A stretch of 64,000 nucleotides of DNA from Stagnihabitans tardus (GTDB lineage Bacteria > Pseudomonadota > Alphaproteobacteria > Rhodobacterales > Rhodobacteraceae), in assembly GCF_009925085.1 (NCBI RefSeq), contig NZ_JAABNR010000001.1, forward strand, positions 62,001-126,000. The letters run 5' to 3'. The notes under the pieces were generated by a model. It searched no databases and had not been told where the DNA came from. It worked only from the letters and a program-made list of their open reading frames with translations. This document shows positions 1-8,957 of this stretch, piece by piece (the first letter of the stretch is position 1; every line of letters starts with the position of its first letter). Made by a program: the position numbers and the translations under genes.

Positions 1-63
1 GCGCCCGTTGCCCTTTCTCGCCCTTTCGGCTAGTCAGCCCCCATCCATCACGGGAGATTTGAG

Positions 64-411
64 ATGAGCGAAATCAAGCGGATCGGCGTTGGCGCGCGGA
101 TGTCGGAAGCGGTGTGCTACAATGGCGTGGTCTGGCTGGCGGGCCAGGTCGGCGAGGGCGCCTCGGTGGCCGAACAGACCCGCGATTGCCTGGCGCAGGT
201 CGACCGCATCCTGGCCGAGGCCGGCACCGACAAGACCCGGATCCTGTCGACGCAGATCTGGCTGGCCGATATCTCGACCTTTGCCGAGATGAACGCGGTC
301 TGGGATCAATGGGTCCCGGCGGGCCACACCCCCGCGCGCGCGACGGGAGAGGCGAAATTGGCCGCTCCGAAATACCTGGTCGAGATCATCGTCACCGCCG
401 CCCTGGCGTGA
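64..411 (+). CDS. ridA: RidA/YjgF-family enamine/imine deaminase
   Basis: A 115-residue protein of the length typical of the RidA/YjgF/UK114 family, small cytosolic trimers that hydrolyse reactive enamines and imines released by PLP enzymes. The family pattern is visible: an N-terminal strand with VCYNGVVWLAGQV, a central helix, and the C-terminal ARATGEAKLAAP segment carrying the conserved substrate-binding Arg. The ATG follows a GGGAG ribosome site a few bases upstream. It is monocistronic here, with a hairpin terminator and an intergenic repeat directly downstream. Family assignment is secure; the physiological substrate is not evident from sequence. Confidence 0.9.
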   Translation: MSEIKRIGVGARMSEAVCYNGVVWLAGQVGEGASVAEQTRDCLAQVDRILAEAGTDKTRILSTQIWLADISTFAEMNAVWDQWVPAGHTPARATGEAKLAAPKYLVEIIVTAALA

Positions 412-417
412 CGGTCG

Positions 418-474
418 CAGGGGGGCTGCCTGCCCCCCTTACCCCCCCGGGGGGTATTTGGGCCAAATTGAAAG
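418..474 (+). repeat. Intergenic repeat, copy 1 (GC hairpin plus core)
   Basis: A G5/C6 hairpin (GGGGGCTGCCTGCCCCCC) is followed by a C/G tract and the 22-bp core TATTTGGGCCAA..TTGAAAG ending at 474. The same arrangement recurs through the window. It begins immediately after the ridA stop. The whole 412-836 gap between ridA and pgi is made of these repeats and two hairpin terminators; no gene is seen in it. Confidence 0.8.
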
Positions 475-476
475 CC

Positions 477-509
477 AAAGCGCGCCCGGATCTCCGCGGC
501 GCGCTTTTT
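477..509 (+). terminator. Rho-independent terminator of ridA
   Basis: AAAGCGCGCC pairs with GGCGCGCTTT (498-507), followed by a T run. It lies directly after the repeat core, so the repeat is probably transcribed with ridA. Confidence 0.75.
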
Positions 510-564
510 CATGGGGGATTCCGATGGTGGCGCGCCCGAGACGGGCGCCCCGCACCCGCCCGAA

Positions 565-654
565 GAGCGGGAGTTTCACACCTCCGCACCCGTTGCAAGA
601 AGCGGGGGTTTCACACCCCCGCACCCCCGTGGGATATTTGTGCAAGTATGAAAG
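565..654 (+). repeat. Intergenic repeat, copy 2 with duplicated hairpin
   Basis: Two tandem related hairpins are seen: GCGGGAG..CTCCGC around 567-587, and GCGGGGGT/ACCCCCGC at 602-622 with loop TTCAC. A C5 tract and the core at 632-654 (GGATATTTGTGCAAG then TATGAAAG) follow. Confidence 0.75.
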
Positions 655-724
655 ACGGATCTGGGGAGAGGTCTTGTGTCAGATCCGAGTTCGCGGCGAG
701 GTCAAAAGCACAGCCGCTCCTGAC

Positions 725-803
725 CTTTCACACGGAACCAAATATCCCCGCCGGAGGCAATGCGCCGAGCCGGTTGGGCCGCAGGCCCAGAGGCGAGATG
801 AAA
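725..803 (-). repeat. Inverted core (copy 3) joined to a second repeat type
   Basis: 725-747 is an inverted core facing copy 2. It is followed by CGCCGGAGGCA and then, at about 767-803, a GAGCCGGTTGG..CCAGAGGCGAGATGAAA block. The same block recurs at 57176-57216 and, inverted, at 8921-8957. Confidence 0.65.
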
Positions 804-805
804 CA

Positions 806-829
806 GTGAGGGCCCCTTGGGGCCCTCTC
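806..829 (-). terminator. Probable terminator of the zwf-pgl-pgi operon
   Basis: GAGGGCCCC..GGGGCCCTC palindrome just beyond the pgi stop. Read on the minus strand it is followed by only a short T-containing stretch, so confidence is moderate. Confidence 0.5.
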
Positions 830-836
830 CTTTGGA

Positions 837-2447
837 TCAGCTGCGGGCCCAGGCGACCAGGGCGGCGGTCGAGCCGTCCTTGCCTTCGGTCCCCGCGCGG
901 CCTTCCAGCATGGGTTGCAGGGCCAGCGCCAGCTCCTTGCCGAGTTCCACCCCCCATTGGTCATAGGAGTTGATGCCGAGGATCACGCCCTCGACAAAGA
1001 CCCGGTGTTCGTAAAGCGCGATGATCTGGCCGAGCGTGAAGGGCGTCAGTTGCTCATAGGCCAGGGTCGTCGAGGGGCGGTTGCCCGGGAAGACGCGGTG
1101 GCGGGCCTGGCGTTCCAGCTCGGCCCCGGTCAGGCCCTTTTTCGCCATGATCGCCGTGGCCTCCTCCAGCGAGCGGCCGCGCAGAAGCGCCTCGGACTGC
1201 GCCAGGCAGTTCGACACCAGGAGGAGATGCTGATGCGCCAGCTCGGGCTCGTGGCCCTTCTTGGCCACCAGGAACTCGCAAGGAACCACGCGGGTGCCCT
1301 GGTGGATCAGCTGGTAGAAGGCGTGCTGGCCATTGGTCCCGGGCTCACCCCAGACCACGGGGCCCGAGGCATAAGGCAGGTCCGCGCCATCCATCGACAC
1401 GCGCTTGCCGTTGCTCTCCATCTCCAGCTGCTGGAGATAGGCGGGCAGGCGCGACAGGCGCTGGTCATAGGGCAGCACGGCGCGGGTCGCATGGCCGCAG
1501 ACCTGATTGTGCCAGAGCCCCACCAGCGCCAGAAGCACGGGCATGTTGCGGGCGAGCGGCGCGGTGCGGAAATGGTCGTCCATGGCGCGGCCACCGGCGA
1601 GGAAGGCGTCGAAGGCCTCCGGCCCCACGGCAAGCGCGATGCCGAGGCCGATGGGGCCCCACATCGAATAGCGGCCACCGACCCAGTCCTCAAACCCGAA
1701 GACCCGGGCGGGGTCGATGCCATAGGCCGTGGTCTTGTCCAGGGCCGTCGAGACAGCACAGAACTGTGCGGCAGGGTTCGCCACCGCCTTGGCCATCCAG
1801 GCCTTGGCGGTATTGGCATTGGTCATGGTCTCGATCGTGGTGAAGGTCTTGGAGGCCACGATCACCAGGGTCGTCGTCGGATCAAGACCCTTCAGCGTAT
1901 CGGCGATATGGGCGCCGTCGACATTCGACACGTAATGCAGGCGCGGGCCATTGGCATAGGGCGAGAGCGCAATCGTCGCCATGGCGGGGCCGAGGTCGCT
2001 GCCGCCGATGCCGATGTTCACCACATCGGTGATCGCGCCCCCCTGCCCCTTGAAGGACCCGTCGCGCACGGCGCGGACGAAGTCATACATCCGGGCGCGG
2101 ACCGCGCGGACCTCGGGCAAGACGTCTTTCCCATCGACCGTCACCACGGCCTGATCCCCCGCCCGGAGCGCGGTGTGCAGGACGGCGCGGCCCTCGGTCT
2201 CGTTGATCTTTTCCCCGCCGAACATCGCGGCGCGCTTGGCTTGCAGGCCCGCATCCTCGGCCAGCGCGAGGAGAAGCCCCAGGCCCGTCTCGTCGATATT
2301 GGTTTTCGAATAGTCGAAGATCATGCCATCGGCGCTGACCGAGAAATTCTGCGCGCGGTGGTTCTGGGCGCCATGGCCGAAGAGGCTCAGGATCGGGCGG
2401 GAGGCCACCTTGGCGTGGTGGTCGAGAAGCGGCTGAAACTTGGTCAT
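837..2447 (-). CDS. pgi: Glucose-6-phosphate isomerase
   Basis: A 536-residue cytosolic enzyme interconverting glucose-6-phosphate and fructose-6-phosphate. The phosphosugar-binding core ([13 protein letters not shown]), the [11 protein letters not shown] segment and the EMESNGKRV signature are all present, and length fits the family. It is the last gene of a zwf-pgl-pgi operon; the ATG is one base after the pgl stop, implying coupled translation. The grouping with the oxidative branch suggests that fructose-6-phosphate is cycled back into the Entner-Doudoroff/pentose phosphate route, as is common in Rhodobacterales (inference). Confidence 0.97.
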   Translation of the reverse strand: MTKFQPLLDHHAKVASRPILSLFGHGAQNHRAQNFSVSADGMIFDYSKTNIDETGLGLLLALAEDAGLQAKRAAMFGGEKINETEGRAVLHTALRAGDQAVVTVDGKDVLPEVRAVRARMYDFVRAVRDGSFKGQGGAITDVVNIGIGGSDLGPAMATIALSPYANGPRLHYVSNVDGAHIADTLKGLDPTTTLVIVASKTFTTIETMTNANTAKAWMAKAVANPAAQFCAVSTALDKTTAYGIDPARVFGFEDWVGGRYSMWGPIGLGIALAVGPEAFDAFLAGGRAMDDHFRTAPLARNMPVLLALVGLWHNQVCGHATRAVLPYDQRLSRLPAYLQQLEMESNGKRVSMDGADLPYASGPVVWGEPGTNGQHAFYQLIHQGTRVVPCEFLVAKKGHEPELAHQHLLLVSNCLAQSEALLRGRSLEEATAIMAKKGLTGAELERQARHRVFPGNRPSTTLAYEQLTPFTLGQIIALYEHRVFVEGVILGINSYDQWGVELGKELALALQPMLEGRAGTEGKDGSTAALVAWARS

Positions 2448-2448
2448 G

Positions 2449-3117
2449 TCAGGCGGCCCAGTGAACAGTGGCTTGGGGGAGGACGGCGGCCACGGGGGCC
2501 TCCGTCGGCGAAAGGGTCAGGGCGCGCTGATAGGCGTCAAGCTTTTCCGGCCCGGTGATCAAGATGTGGATGTGACGCGCCTGTTTTAGGACCGGCGCCG
2601 TCAGGGTGATGCGGGGCTCTCCGGCGGCCTCGGCCCGCAGGGCCATCAGGACGGGGGCATTGCCCGCCAAGGCCTGGGCGAGCTTGTCGGCGCCGGGGAA
2701 AAGGCTCGCCGTGTGCATATCGGCGCCCATTCCCAGAAGCAGGCTGGTGATCGGCAGATGGGGGATTATGCCCTCGGCCAGCTTGTCCAGGGACTCTTCC
2801 GGCGTCTCGGTGGGCGCATAAAGTGGTACCAGGCGGGCCCGGGCGGCTTTGGCCACCAAAAGGCGTTCCTTCAGGAGCCGCGTGTTGGAGCGGGAGGACT
2901 CTTCGCCCACCCAGCGCTCATCGTTCAGCATGACGGCGACGCGGGGCCAATCGAGATCTTCTTGGGCCAGCGCATCGAAGATGGGCCCGGGCGTCGTGCC
3001 ACCGGGGACCGAGAGCGTGGCCGCCCCCTTGGAGAGCGCGGCGCGGAGTTCGCCTGCGATGGTCTGGCCAAGGCCCGCCATCAGGGCCTCGCGGGAAGGA
3101 TACTCCTTGAAGCTCAT
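2449..3117 (-). CDS. pgl: 6-phosphogluconolactonase
   Basis: A 222-residue DevB/Pgl-type enzyme hydrolysing 6-phosphogluconolactone, the product of Zwf. The N-terminal [16 protein letters not shown] phosphate-binding loop, the [15 protein letters not shown] segment and [14 protein letters not shown] are the family hallmarks. Its ATG overlaps the zwf stop as ATGA, and pgi follows after one base, so the three genes form a tight operon. Confidence 0.95.
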   Translation of the reverse strand: MSFKEYPSREALMAGLGQTIAGELRAALSKGAATLSVPGGTTPGPIFDALAQEDLDWPRVAVMLNDERWVGEESSRSNTRLLKERLLVAKAARARLVPLYAPTETPEESLDKLAEGIIPHLPITSLLLGMGADMHTASLFPGADKLAQALAGNAPVLMALRAEAAGEPRITLTAPVLKQARHIHILITGPEKLDAYQRALTLSPTEAPVAAVLPQATVHWAA

Positions 3118-4565
3118 TTGATTTCCCGCCAGCGGCGGCCGTCGCGGTGCATCAGCATCAGGGCATCCTCGGGGCCCGAAGAGCCCGGGTCATACCCCTG
3201 GGGCTTGTCGCCGCGCGATTCCCAGCCGTTGATGATCGGATCGGTCCAGGCCCAGGCGGCCTCGACCTCGTCGCCGCGCATGAAGAGCGTCTGGTTGCCC
3301 CGGATCACGTCCATGATCAGGCGCTCATAGGCGTCCGGCACATCCTCGGCCTCGACCCCGAGCGCATCGGCGAAGGTCATGTCCAAGGGCACCTGCATCA
3401 GGCGCATGCCGCCGGGGCCGGGCTCCTTGATCATCACCATCAGGTTCATGCCTTCATTCGGCTGCAGCCGGATGACGAGGACGTTTTCCTTCCAGCCCTT
3501 CTCGCCGTCGAAGATCGAATGCGGGGGTTCCTTGAAGTGGATGGCAATCTCCGAGCTGCGCGCCCGCAGCCTTTTCCCCGTGCGCAGGTAGAAGGGCGTG
3601 CCCTTCCAGCGCCAGTTCGCAATCTCCACCTTCATCGCGATATAGGATTCGGTCTTGGAATTCGCATCCTCGCAATGTTCCAGGTAGCCGCCCTCGCCAT
3701 TGCCCGCGAGATACTGGCCCCGGACGATGTTCTGCGGCGGAACCGGCTGAAGCGCCCGGATGACCTTGACCTTTTCATCCCGCACGGCGTCGGGGTCGAA
3801 GTGATAGGGCGGCTCCATCGCGATCAGGCACAGAAGCTGCATCAGGTGGTTTTGCACCATGTCCCGCATCGCGCCCGACTTGTCGTAATAGGCGCCGCGA
3901 CCGTTGACCGACACGGTCTCGCCCACCGTGATCTGCACGTGGTCGATGTATTGCGCCTTCCAGATCGGCTCGAAGAGGATATTGGCGAAGCGCACCGCCA
4001 TCAGGTTCTGCACCGTCTCTTTGCCGAGATAGTGGTCGATGCGGTAGATTTGCGCCTCGGTGAAATACTTGGCCAGCACCTCGTTCAAGGCGCGGGCCGA
4101 GGCCAGGTCGCGGCCAAAGGGCTTTTCCACCACGATGCGCGACCAGGCGTCGGTGATGCCGTGGGAATGGAGCCGTTCCGCCAGGTCGGGGAAGATCGAG
4201 GGCGCGACGGAGAAGTAAAACGCCCGCACCACGTTTTGGCGGAGGGTGGATTTCAGAAGCTCCCAGCCGCCCTCTTCCTTGGCATCGACCGCGACATAAT
4301 GCAGCCGCGCGAGGAAGGCCGCGATCTGCGCGGGGTCCTGGCGGTCCTTGGCGACGAATTCGACCAGCGCCGCCTCGATGAAGGCGCGGAATTCGTCGTC
4401 GGAATACTTGGCACGGGCCGCGCCGATGATCCGGCTGTCGACATTCATCTGCCCCGCCAGGAAGCGACGGTAGAGACCCGGAAAGATCTTGCGGCGGGCA
4501 AGGTCGCCCGTGCCCCCAAAGATCACCAGGTCGAAATTATCCACTGGAATGACGCGGGAGACCAT
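3114..4565 (-). CDS. zwf: Glucose-6-phosphate 1-dehydrogenase
   Basis: A 483-residue NAD(P)-dependent dehydrogenase, first committed step of the oxidative pentose phosphate and Entner-Doudoroff pathways. FGGTGDLARRK near residue 15 is the nucleotide-binding loop, and RIDHYLGKETVQN carries the active-site His and Lys. Length is normal for the family. First gene of zwf-pgl-pgi, with a perfect LacI-type palindrome 22 bp upstream of the start, placing the operon under probable sugar-responsive control. Confidence 0.97.
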   Translation of the reverse strand: MVSRVIPVDNFDLVIFGGTGDLARRKIFPGLYRRFLAGQMNVDSRIIGAARAKYSDDEFRAFIEAALVEFVAKDRQDPAQIAAFLARLHYVAVDAKEEGGWELLKSTLRQNVVRAFYFSVAPSIFPDLAERLHSHGITDAWSRIVVEKPFGRDLASARALNEVLAKYFTEAQIYRIDHYLGKETVQNLMAVRFANILFEPIWKAQYIDHVQITVGETVSVNGRGAYYDKSGAMRDMVQNHLMQLLCLIAMEPPYHFDPDAVRDEKVKVIRALQPVPPQNIVRGQYLAGNGEGGYLEHCEDANSKTESYIAMKVEIANWRWKGTPFYLRTGKRLRARSSEIAIHFKEPPHSIFDGEKGWKENVLVIRLQPNEGMNLMVMIKEPGPGGMRLMQVPLDMTFADALGVEAEDVPDAYERLIMDVIRGNQTLFMRGDEVEAAWAWTDPIINGWESRGDKPQGYDPGSSGPEDALMLMHRDGRRWREIK

Positions 4566-4586
4566 CCGAACCTCGCTTGCCTGACG

Positions 4587-4602
4587 CCGTTAGCGCTAAC
4601 GG
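4587..4602. promoter_or_regulatory. LacI-family operator upstream of zwf
   Basis: CCGTTAGCGCTAACGG is a perfect 16-bp palindrome with the central CG step typical of LacI-family operators. It lies 22 bp before the zwf ATG. A LacI-family regulator of central carbon genes (CceR) is known in Rhodobacter sphaeroides; assigning this site to that regulator is inference. The rest of the 4603-4884 gap holds an AT-rich block (about 4765-4835) that probably contains the sbp promoter; nothing else is recognised. Confidence 0.7.
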
Positions 4603-4884
4603 ACACCGTTTTAACCCCGATTGCCCGTCCTGTCTAGCAAGACCATGCCCGGGGCGAAAGCAATGGATTACGCGGGCGAAGTTAAGCCCGGTCTAACGTC
4701 CAGGCAGGGCACAAGGGCGACGATCCGCCCTGTCCTTCCCCCAGCGCGGGCTTGCGGAGAGAGATATTCTCTAATCACGACAAAAATAGACGATATTCTT
4801 CTCTTGCTAAACACGACAAACTTGGTGGACATTTCAGGAATACGCCGCAAGGCGAATCTCTGACACGTTTCCATGGAGAAGATC

Positions 4885-5997
4885 ATGCTGACGACCATCA
4901 TCCTGGCGGGCACCGTCACGGCCCAAGGCGACAAGGTGGCCGAGCGCCCCGACGGCCGCGTCACCATCTCGACCGGCGCGCGCCACCTGACCGGCTGGCC
5001 GGTCCTGCGCCACCTGCGCACGGGTGTGGCGGCGCTGGTTCTGGGGCTGGCAAGCCTCGTTGCGGCCCCCCAGGCCGAGGCCGAAGCGCTGTTGAACGTC
5101 AGCTATGACCCGACCCGCGAGCTTTATGCCGAGATCGACGCGGCCTTTGCCACCTGGTGGGAAGCCCAGGGCAATCCGAAGCCGGAAATCCAGGCGAGCC
5201 ATGGCGGTTCGGGCTCCCAGGCCCGCGCGGTGATCGAGGGGCTGAATGCCCAGGTCGTGACCCTGGCGCTCGCCGCCGATATCGACAAGATCGCCAAGGA
5301 GGGCAAGCTGGCCAAGGATTGGCAGTCCAAGTTGCCGCACAACTCCTCGCCCTATACCTCGACCATCGTCTTCCTGGTGCGCGAGGGGAACCCCAAGGGG
5401 ATCAAGGACTGGGGCGACCTGGTGGCGGATGGCGTCGAGGTGATCACGCCGAACCCCAAGACCTCGGGCGGGGCGCGCTGGAACTACCTGGCCGCCTGGG
5501 CCTGGGCGCAGAAGAACGGCCAGGACCCGCAGGAATTCGTCAAGGCGCTCTATACCCATGTGCCGGTGCTGGACAAAGGCGCGCGGGATTCGACCACGAC
5601 CTTCACCCAGCGCGAGATCGGCGACGTGCTCCTGGCCTGGGAGAACGAGGCTTACCTGGCGCTGAAGGAATTGGGCGATGATCAATATGACATCGTCGTC
5701 CCCTCGGTCTCGATCCTGGCCGAGCCGCCGGTCGCGGTGGTCGATGCCAATGTGACGCCCGAACAGCGCCCCCTGGCCGAGGCCTATCTGAACTTCCTCT
5801 ATACCCCGGAAGCCCAGGCCATCATCTTCAAGAACTTCTACCGCGGCTGGGACACGTCCAAGGCCGATCCGGCCGACGTGGCGCGCTTCCCGCAGCTTGA
5901 CCTGGCCACCATCGCCGACTTTGGCGGCTGGGCGCAAGCGCAGAAGACCCACTTCGCCGATGGCGGCATCTTCGACCAGATCTACACCGCGCAATGA
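4885..5997 (+). CDS. sbp: Sulfate ABC transporter, periplasmic substrate-binding protein
   Basis: A type-2 periplasmic binding protein of the sulfate/thiosulfate family (Sbp/CysP), first gene of sbp-cysT-cysW-cysA. Family blocks such as [47 protein letters not shown] and the C-terminal [19 protein letters not shown] are clear. Start is placed at 4885 because GGAG lies 6 bases before it; 4873 is an in-frame alternative without a site. Unusually, about 43 residues precede the hydrophobic signal segment ([19 protein letters not shown]), giving a long hydrophilic N-terminus ahead of the export signal. The stop overlaps the cysT start. Confidence 0.92.
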   Translation: MLTTIILAGTVTAQGDKVAERPDGRVTISTGARHLTGWPVLRHLRTGVAALVLGLASLVAAPQAEAEALLNVSYDPTRELYAEIDAAFATWWEAQGNPKPEIQASHGGSGSQARAVIEGLNAQVVTLALAADIDKIAKEGKLAKDWQSKLPHNSSPYTSTIVFLVREGNPKGIKDWGDLVADGVEVITPNPKTSGGARWNYLAAWAWAQKNGQDPQEFVKALYTHVPVLDKGARDSTTTFTQREIGDVLLAWENEAYLALKELGDDQYDIVVPSVSILAEPPVAVVDANVTPEQRPLAEAYLNFLYTPEAQAIIFKNFYRGWDTSKADPADVARFPQLDLATIADFGGWAQAQKTHFADGGIFDQIYTAQ

Positions 5998-6821
5998 TCG
6001 TTCAACGTTCCCCCATGCCGGGCTTCGCGCTCGGCCTGGGGGTCACACTGACGATGCTGTCCATCGTCGTGCTGATCCCCATCGTGGCCCTCTTCGTCGA
6101 GGGCTTTTCGGCTGGCCTGCCCGCGCTTTGGGGCTCTGCGACCTCGCCGCGCGTGGCGGCATCGCTTTGGCTGTCCTTCCGCCTGTCGCTGATCGCCGCC
6201 GTGATCAATCTCGGGCTTGGCCTGGTCTTGGCCTGGGTCCTGACGCGCTACCGCTTCCCGGGGCGGCGCATCCTGGACGCGGCGGTCGATCTGCCCTTCG
6301 CCCTGCCCACCGCCGTCGCGGGCATCGCGCTGACCGCGCTTTACGCCCCGAACGGCGCCTTTGGCAGCCTTTTCAAGGAAATGGGCGTCAAGATCGCCTA
6401 TACCCAATGGGGCATCCTGATCGCCCTGATCTTCGTCGGCCTGCCCTTCGTCACCCGCACCGTCCAGCCCGTGGTCGAGGAAATCGAGCGCGAGGTCGAG
6501 GAGGCCTCGGCGACCCTCGGCGCCTCGCGGTTCTACACCATCCGCCGGGTCATCCTGCCGCTCTTGATGCCCGCCGCCCTGACCGGCTTTGGCCTCTCGC
6601 TGGCCCGGGCGGTCGGCGAATATGGCTCGGTCATCTTCATCGCGGGCAACCTGCCCTTCAAGACCGAGATCGCGCCGCTTTTGATCGTGATCAAGCTCGA
6701 GGAATACGACGACCCCGCCGCCGCTGCCATCGGCATCGCCATGCTGGCCATCTCCTTCGGGCTTTTGCTCATCATCAACCTCGTCCAGATCATCAGCCGC
6801 CGGAGGATTGGACATGTCTGA
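5994..6821 (+). CDS. cysT: Sulfate ABC transporter permease CysT
   Basis: A 275-residue inner-membrane permease with about six membrane segments and the EAA-loop motif [15 protein letters not shown] near residue 170, the contact site for the CysA ATPase. Start ATG overlaps the sbp stop (ATGA). It pairs with CysW to form the sulfate channel. Family and order are standard for cys transporters. Confidence 0.94.
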   Translation: MIVQRSPMPGFALGLGVTLTMLSIVVLIPIVALFVEGFSAGLPALWGSATSPRVAASLWLSFRLSLIAAVINLGLGLVLAWVLTRYRFPGRRILDAAVDLPFALPTAVAGIALTALYAPNGAFGSLFKEMGVKIAYTQWGILIALIFVGLPFVTRTVQPVVEEIEREVEEASATLGASRFYTIRRVILPLLMPAALTGFGLSLARAVGEYGSVIFIAGNLPFKTEIAPLLIVIKLEEYDDPAAAAIGIAMLAISFGLLLIINLVQIISRRRIGHV

Positions 6822-7668
6822 CACCGTCATCTCGCATGTGACCTCTGAACCCCGGCCGGTCCGGGCCGCGCTGATCGGTTTCGCCGTCCTGGCCATGGCA
6901 CTTCTGGTCGGCGCGCCGCTGATCACGGTCTTTGCCGAGGCCCTGACCGATGGCCTGCCCGTCGCGCTTGAAAGCCTCTCGCATCCCGAGGCGGTGGACG
7001 CGATCCGGCTGACGCTGATCGTGGCCGCCGTCTCGGTGCCCTTGAACGCCATCTTCGGGATCGCCGCCGCCTGGACGATCACCAAGTTCCAGTTCAAGGG
7101 CAAGGCGCTCCTGCTGACGCTGATCGACATTCCCTTCTCGGTCTCTCCGGTCGTCGCGGGTCTTTGCATCGTCCTGACCTTCGGCGCCAATTCGGCCTTC
7201 GGCGGCTGGCTGGTGGCCAATGGTTTCCCCGTGGTCTTCGCCCTGCCCGGCATCATCCTGGCCTCGATGTTCGTGACCTTCCCCTTCGTCGCCCGTGAGA
7301 TCATCCCGGTGATGATCGAACAGGGCCGCTCCGAGGAAGAGGCCGCCCTGACCCTGGGCGCATCGGGATGGCGGGTTTTCTTCACCGTCACCCTGCCCAA
7401 TATCCGCTGGGCGCTTCTGTATGGCGTTCTCCTCTGCAACGCCCGCGCCATGGGGGAATTCGGCGCCGTGGCCGTCGTCTCGGGCAAGATCCGGGGCCTG
7501 ACCGCGACGATGCCGATCTCCATCGAGATGCTTTACAACGAGTACCAATCGGTCGCGGCCTTTTCGATGGCCGCTGTCCTGGCCCTCCTGGCCCTTGTCA
7601 CCCTCGCGCTGAAAACCCTGTTGGAATGGCGCTATGCCAGCCAGCTTGCCGCCAACCGTCGCCACTGA
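6814..7668 (+). CDS. cysW: Sulfate ABC transporter permease CysW
   Basis: A 284-residue second permease, about six membrane segments, with EAA loop EEAALTLGASGWRVFF. The ATG at 6814 is chosen over the in-frame TTG at 6808 because CGGAGG lies 7 bases upstream; it overlaps the end of cysT. PFSVSPVVAGL in the middle is typical of CysW. Confidence 0.94.
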   Translation: MSDTVISHVTSEPRPVRAALIGFAVLAMALLVGAPLITVFAEALTDGLPVALESLSHPEAVDAIRLTLIVAAVSVPLNAIFGIAAAWTITKFQFKGKALLLTLIDIPFSVSPVVAGLCIVLTFGANSAFGGWLVANGFPVVFALPGIILASMFVTFPFVAREIIPVMIEQGRSEEEAALTLGASGWRVFFTVTLPNIRWALLYGVLLCNARAMGEFGAVAVVSGKIRGLTATMPISIEMLYNEYQSVAAFSMAAVLALLALVTLALKTLLEWRYASQLAANRRH

Positions 7669-7677
7669 GGTCTCCCC

Positions 7678-8394
7678 ATGCAAATCGACATCGACGAAAT
7701 CTCGAAGCTCTTCGGCGCGACGGCGGCCCTGCATCCGGTCTCGCTCGCCCTGCCCTCGGGGGCGCTGGTGGCGCTCCTGGGGCCGTCCGGCTCGGGCAAG
7801 ACCACGCTGCTGCGCATCCTGGGCGGGCTGGAGTTCCCTGACACCGGCCGGGTGCTGTTTGACGGCCAGGACGCCACGGGCCTGACGGTGCAGGAACGCC
7901 GGGCGGGTTTTGTCTTCCAGTCCTATGCGCTGTTCCGCCATATGACGGTCTTTGAAAACATCGCCTATGGCCTGCGGGCCCGCGGTCGCCAGCGCCCCGC
8001 CGAGGCCGAGATCACCCGCCGCGTCACGCGCCTCCTGGAGCTGATCCAGCTTCCCGACATCGGCAAGCGCTATCCGACCCAGCTCTCGGGCGGCCAGCGT
8101 CAGCGCGTGGCCCTGGCCCGGGCGCTCGCCATCGAGCCCCGGATGCTGCTTCTGGACGAGCCCTTTGGCGCCCTGGATGCCAAGGTCCGCAAGGAGCTGC
8201 GCCAGGGGCTGCGCGATATCCATGACACGACCGGCCTGACCACGGTCTTCGTCACCCATGACCAGGACGAGGCCATGGAGCTCGCCGACCTGGTGGTCGT
8301 CATGTCCATGGGCCGGATCGAGCAGATCGGCCGCCCCCAGGACATCCGCGCCCGCCCGGCAAGCGACTTCGTCCGCAGCTTCATATCGGCATGA
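7678..8394 (+). CDS. cysA: Sulfate ABC transporter ATP-binding protein CysA, short form
   Basis: ATPase subunit with Walker [10 protein letters not shown] (residues 35-43), Q-loop VFQSYALF, signature LSGGQ (136-140), Walker [13 protein letters not shown] and the switch His in [11 protein letters not shown]. At 238 residues it stops directly after the nucleotide-binding domain, whereas CysA proteins are usually about 330-360 residues with a C-terminal TOBE-type regulatory domain. There is no frameshifted remnant downstream; the next gene starts within 5 bases. Either a naturally short lineage variant or loss of the regulatory domain. Confidence 0.9.
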   Translation: MQIDIDEISKLFGATAALHPVSLALPSGALVALLGPSGSGKTTLLRILGGLEFPDTGRVLFDGQDATGLTVQERRAGFVFQSYALFRHMTVFENIAYGLRARGRQRPAEAEITRRVTRLLELIQLPDIGKRYPTQLSGGQRQRVALARALAIEPRMLLLDEPFGALDAKVRKELRQGLRDIHDTTGLTTVFVTHDQDEAMELADLVVVMSMGRIEQIGRPQDIRARPASDFVRSFISA

Positions 8395-8398
8395 AATC

Positions 8399-8875
8399 AT
8401 GAATGTGCATGTGATGACCAAGGCCCTTGACCAGATCGACCGCAAGATCCTGACGCAGCTGATGCGCGATGCGACCTTGCCCATCGCGCAGCTGGCCGAC
8501 CGTGTCGGCCTGTCGCAGACCCCCTGCTGGAAGCGCGTGCAGAAGCTGGAGGCGCAGGGGATCATCACCGGCCGCGTCGCCCTGGTCGATCCGGGCGCCG
8601 TGGGCCTGGGCCTCACCGTCCTGACCGAGGTCGAGGCCATGGACCACACGCCTGAATGGCGCGACCGCTTCCTGGCCACCGTCACCTCCTTCCCCGAGGT
8701 GATGGAGGTCCTGCGCCTGGGCGGCCAGTCCGACTATATGCTGCGCATCGTGGTGCCCGACATGCCCGCTTATGACGCGGTCTATCAGCGCCTGACCGAC
8801 AAGGTGCCGCTGAAGGGCGTGCGGTCGCGTTTCGTGATGGAGGCCCTGCACCGCAAGACCCATCTGCCGCTTTGA
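8399..8875 (+). CDS. Lrp/AsnC-family transcriptional regulator
   Basis: 158 residues: an N-terminal winged helix-turn-helix (LDQIDRKILTQLMRDAT through SQTPCWKRVQKLEAQGII) and a C-terminal RAM/ligand-binding domain (VMEVLRLGGQSDYMLRIVVPDM). The start is four bases after the cysA stop, so it is likely cotranscribed with the sulfate importer. That suggests amino-acid (perhaps cysteine/methionine)-responsive control of sulfur uptake, an inference. An in-frame ATG at 8414 is an alternative start. Confidence 0.88.
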   Translation: MNVHVMTKALDQIDRKILTQLMRDATLPIAQLADRVGLSQTPCWKRVQKLEAQGIITGRVALVDPGAVGLGLTVLTEVEAMDHTPEWRDRFLATVTSFPEVMEVLRLGGQSDYMLRIVVPDMPAYDAVYQRLTDKVPLKGVRSRFVMEALHRKTHLPL

Positions 8876-8892
8876 CCCCTGAAGGCAGAGGA

Positions 8893-8917
8893 GAGGGCGC
8901 AGAGGCGCCCTCATTCC
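8893..8917 (+). terminator. Terminator of the sulfate transport operon
   Basis: GAGGGCGC, loop AGAG, GCGCCCTC, then ATTCCTTT. Lies between the convergent Lrp and LysR genes. Confidence 0.7.
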
Positions 8918-8920
8918 TTT

Positions 8921-8957
8921 GCCTCGCCTCTGGGGCTGGCGCCCCAACCGGCTCAGG
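8921..8957 (-). repeat. Second-type repeat overlapping the lysR stop
   Basis: The reverse complement reads CCGCCTGAGCCGGTTGG, GGCGCCAGCCCC, AGAGGCGAGG, matching the GAGCCGGTTGG..CCAGAGGCGAG blocks at 767-803 and 57176-57216. It supplies the stop codon of the LysR gene. Confidence 0.6.

Noticed and set aside
915-2558. Long plus-strand frames over pgi and zwf (915-2558, 3147-4637)
   Set aside because: Antisense shadows of well-identified minus-strand enzymes.
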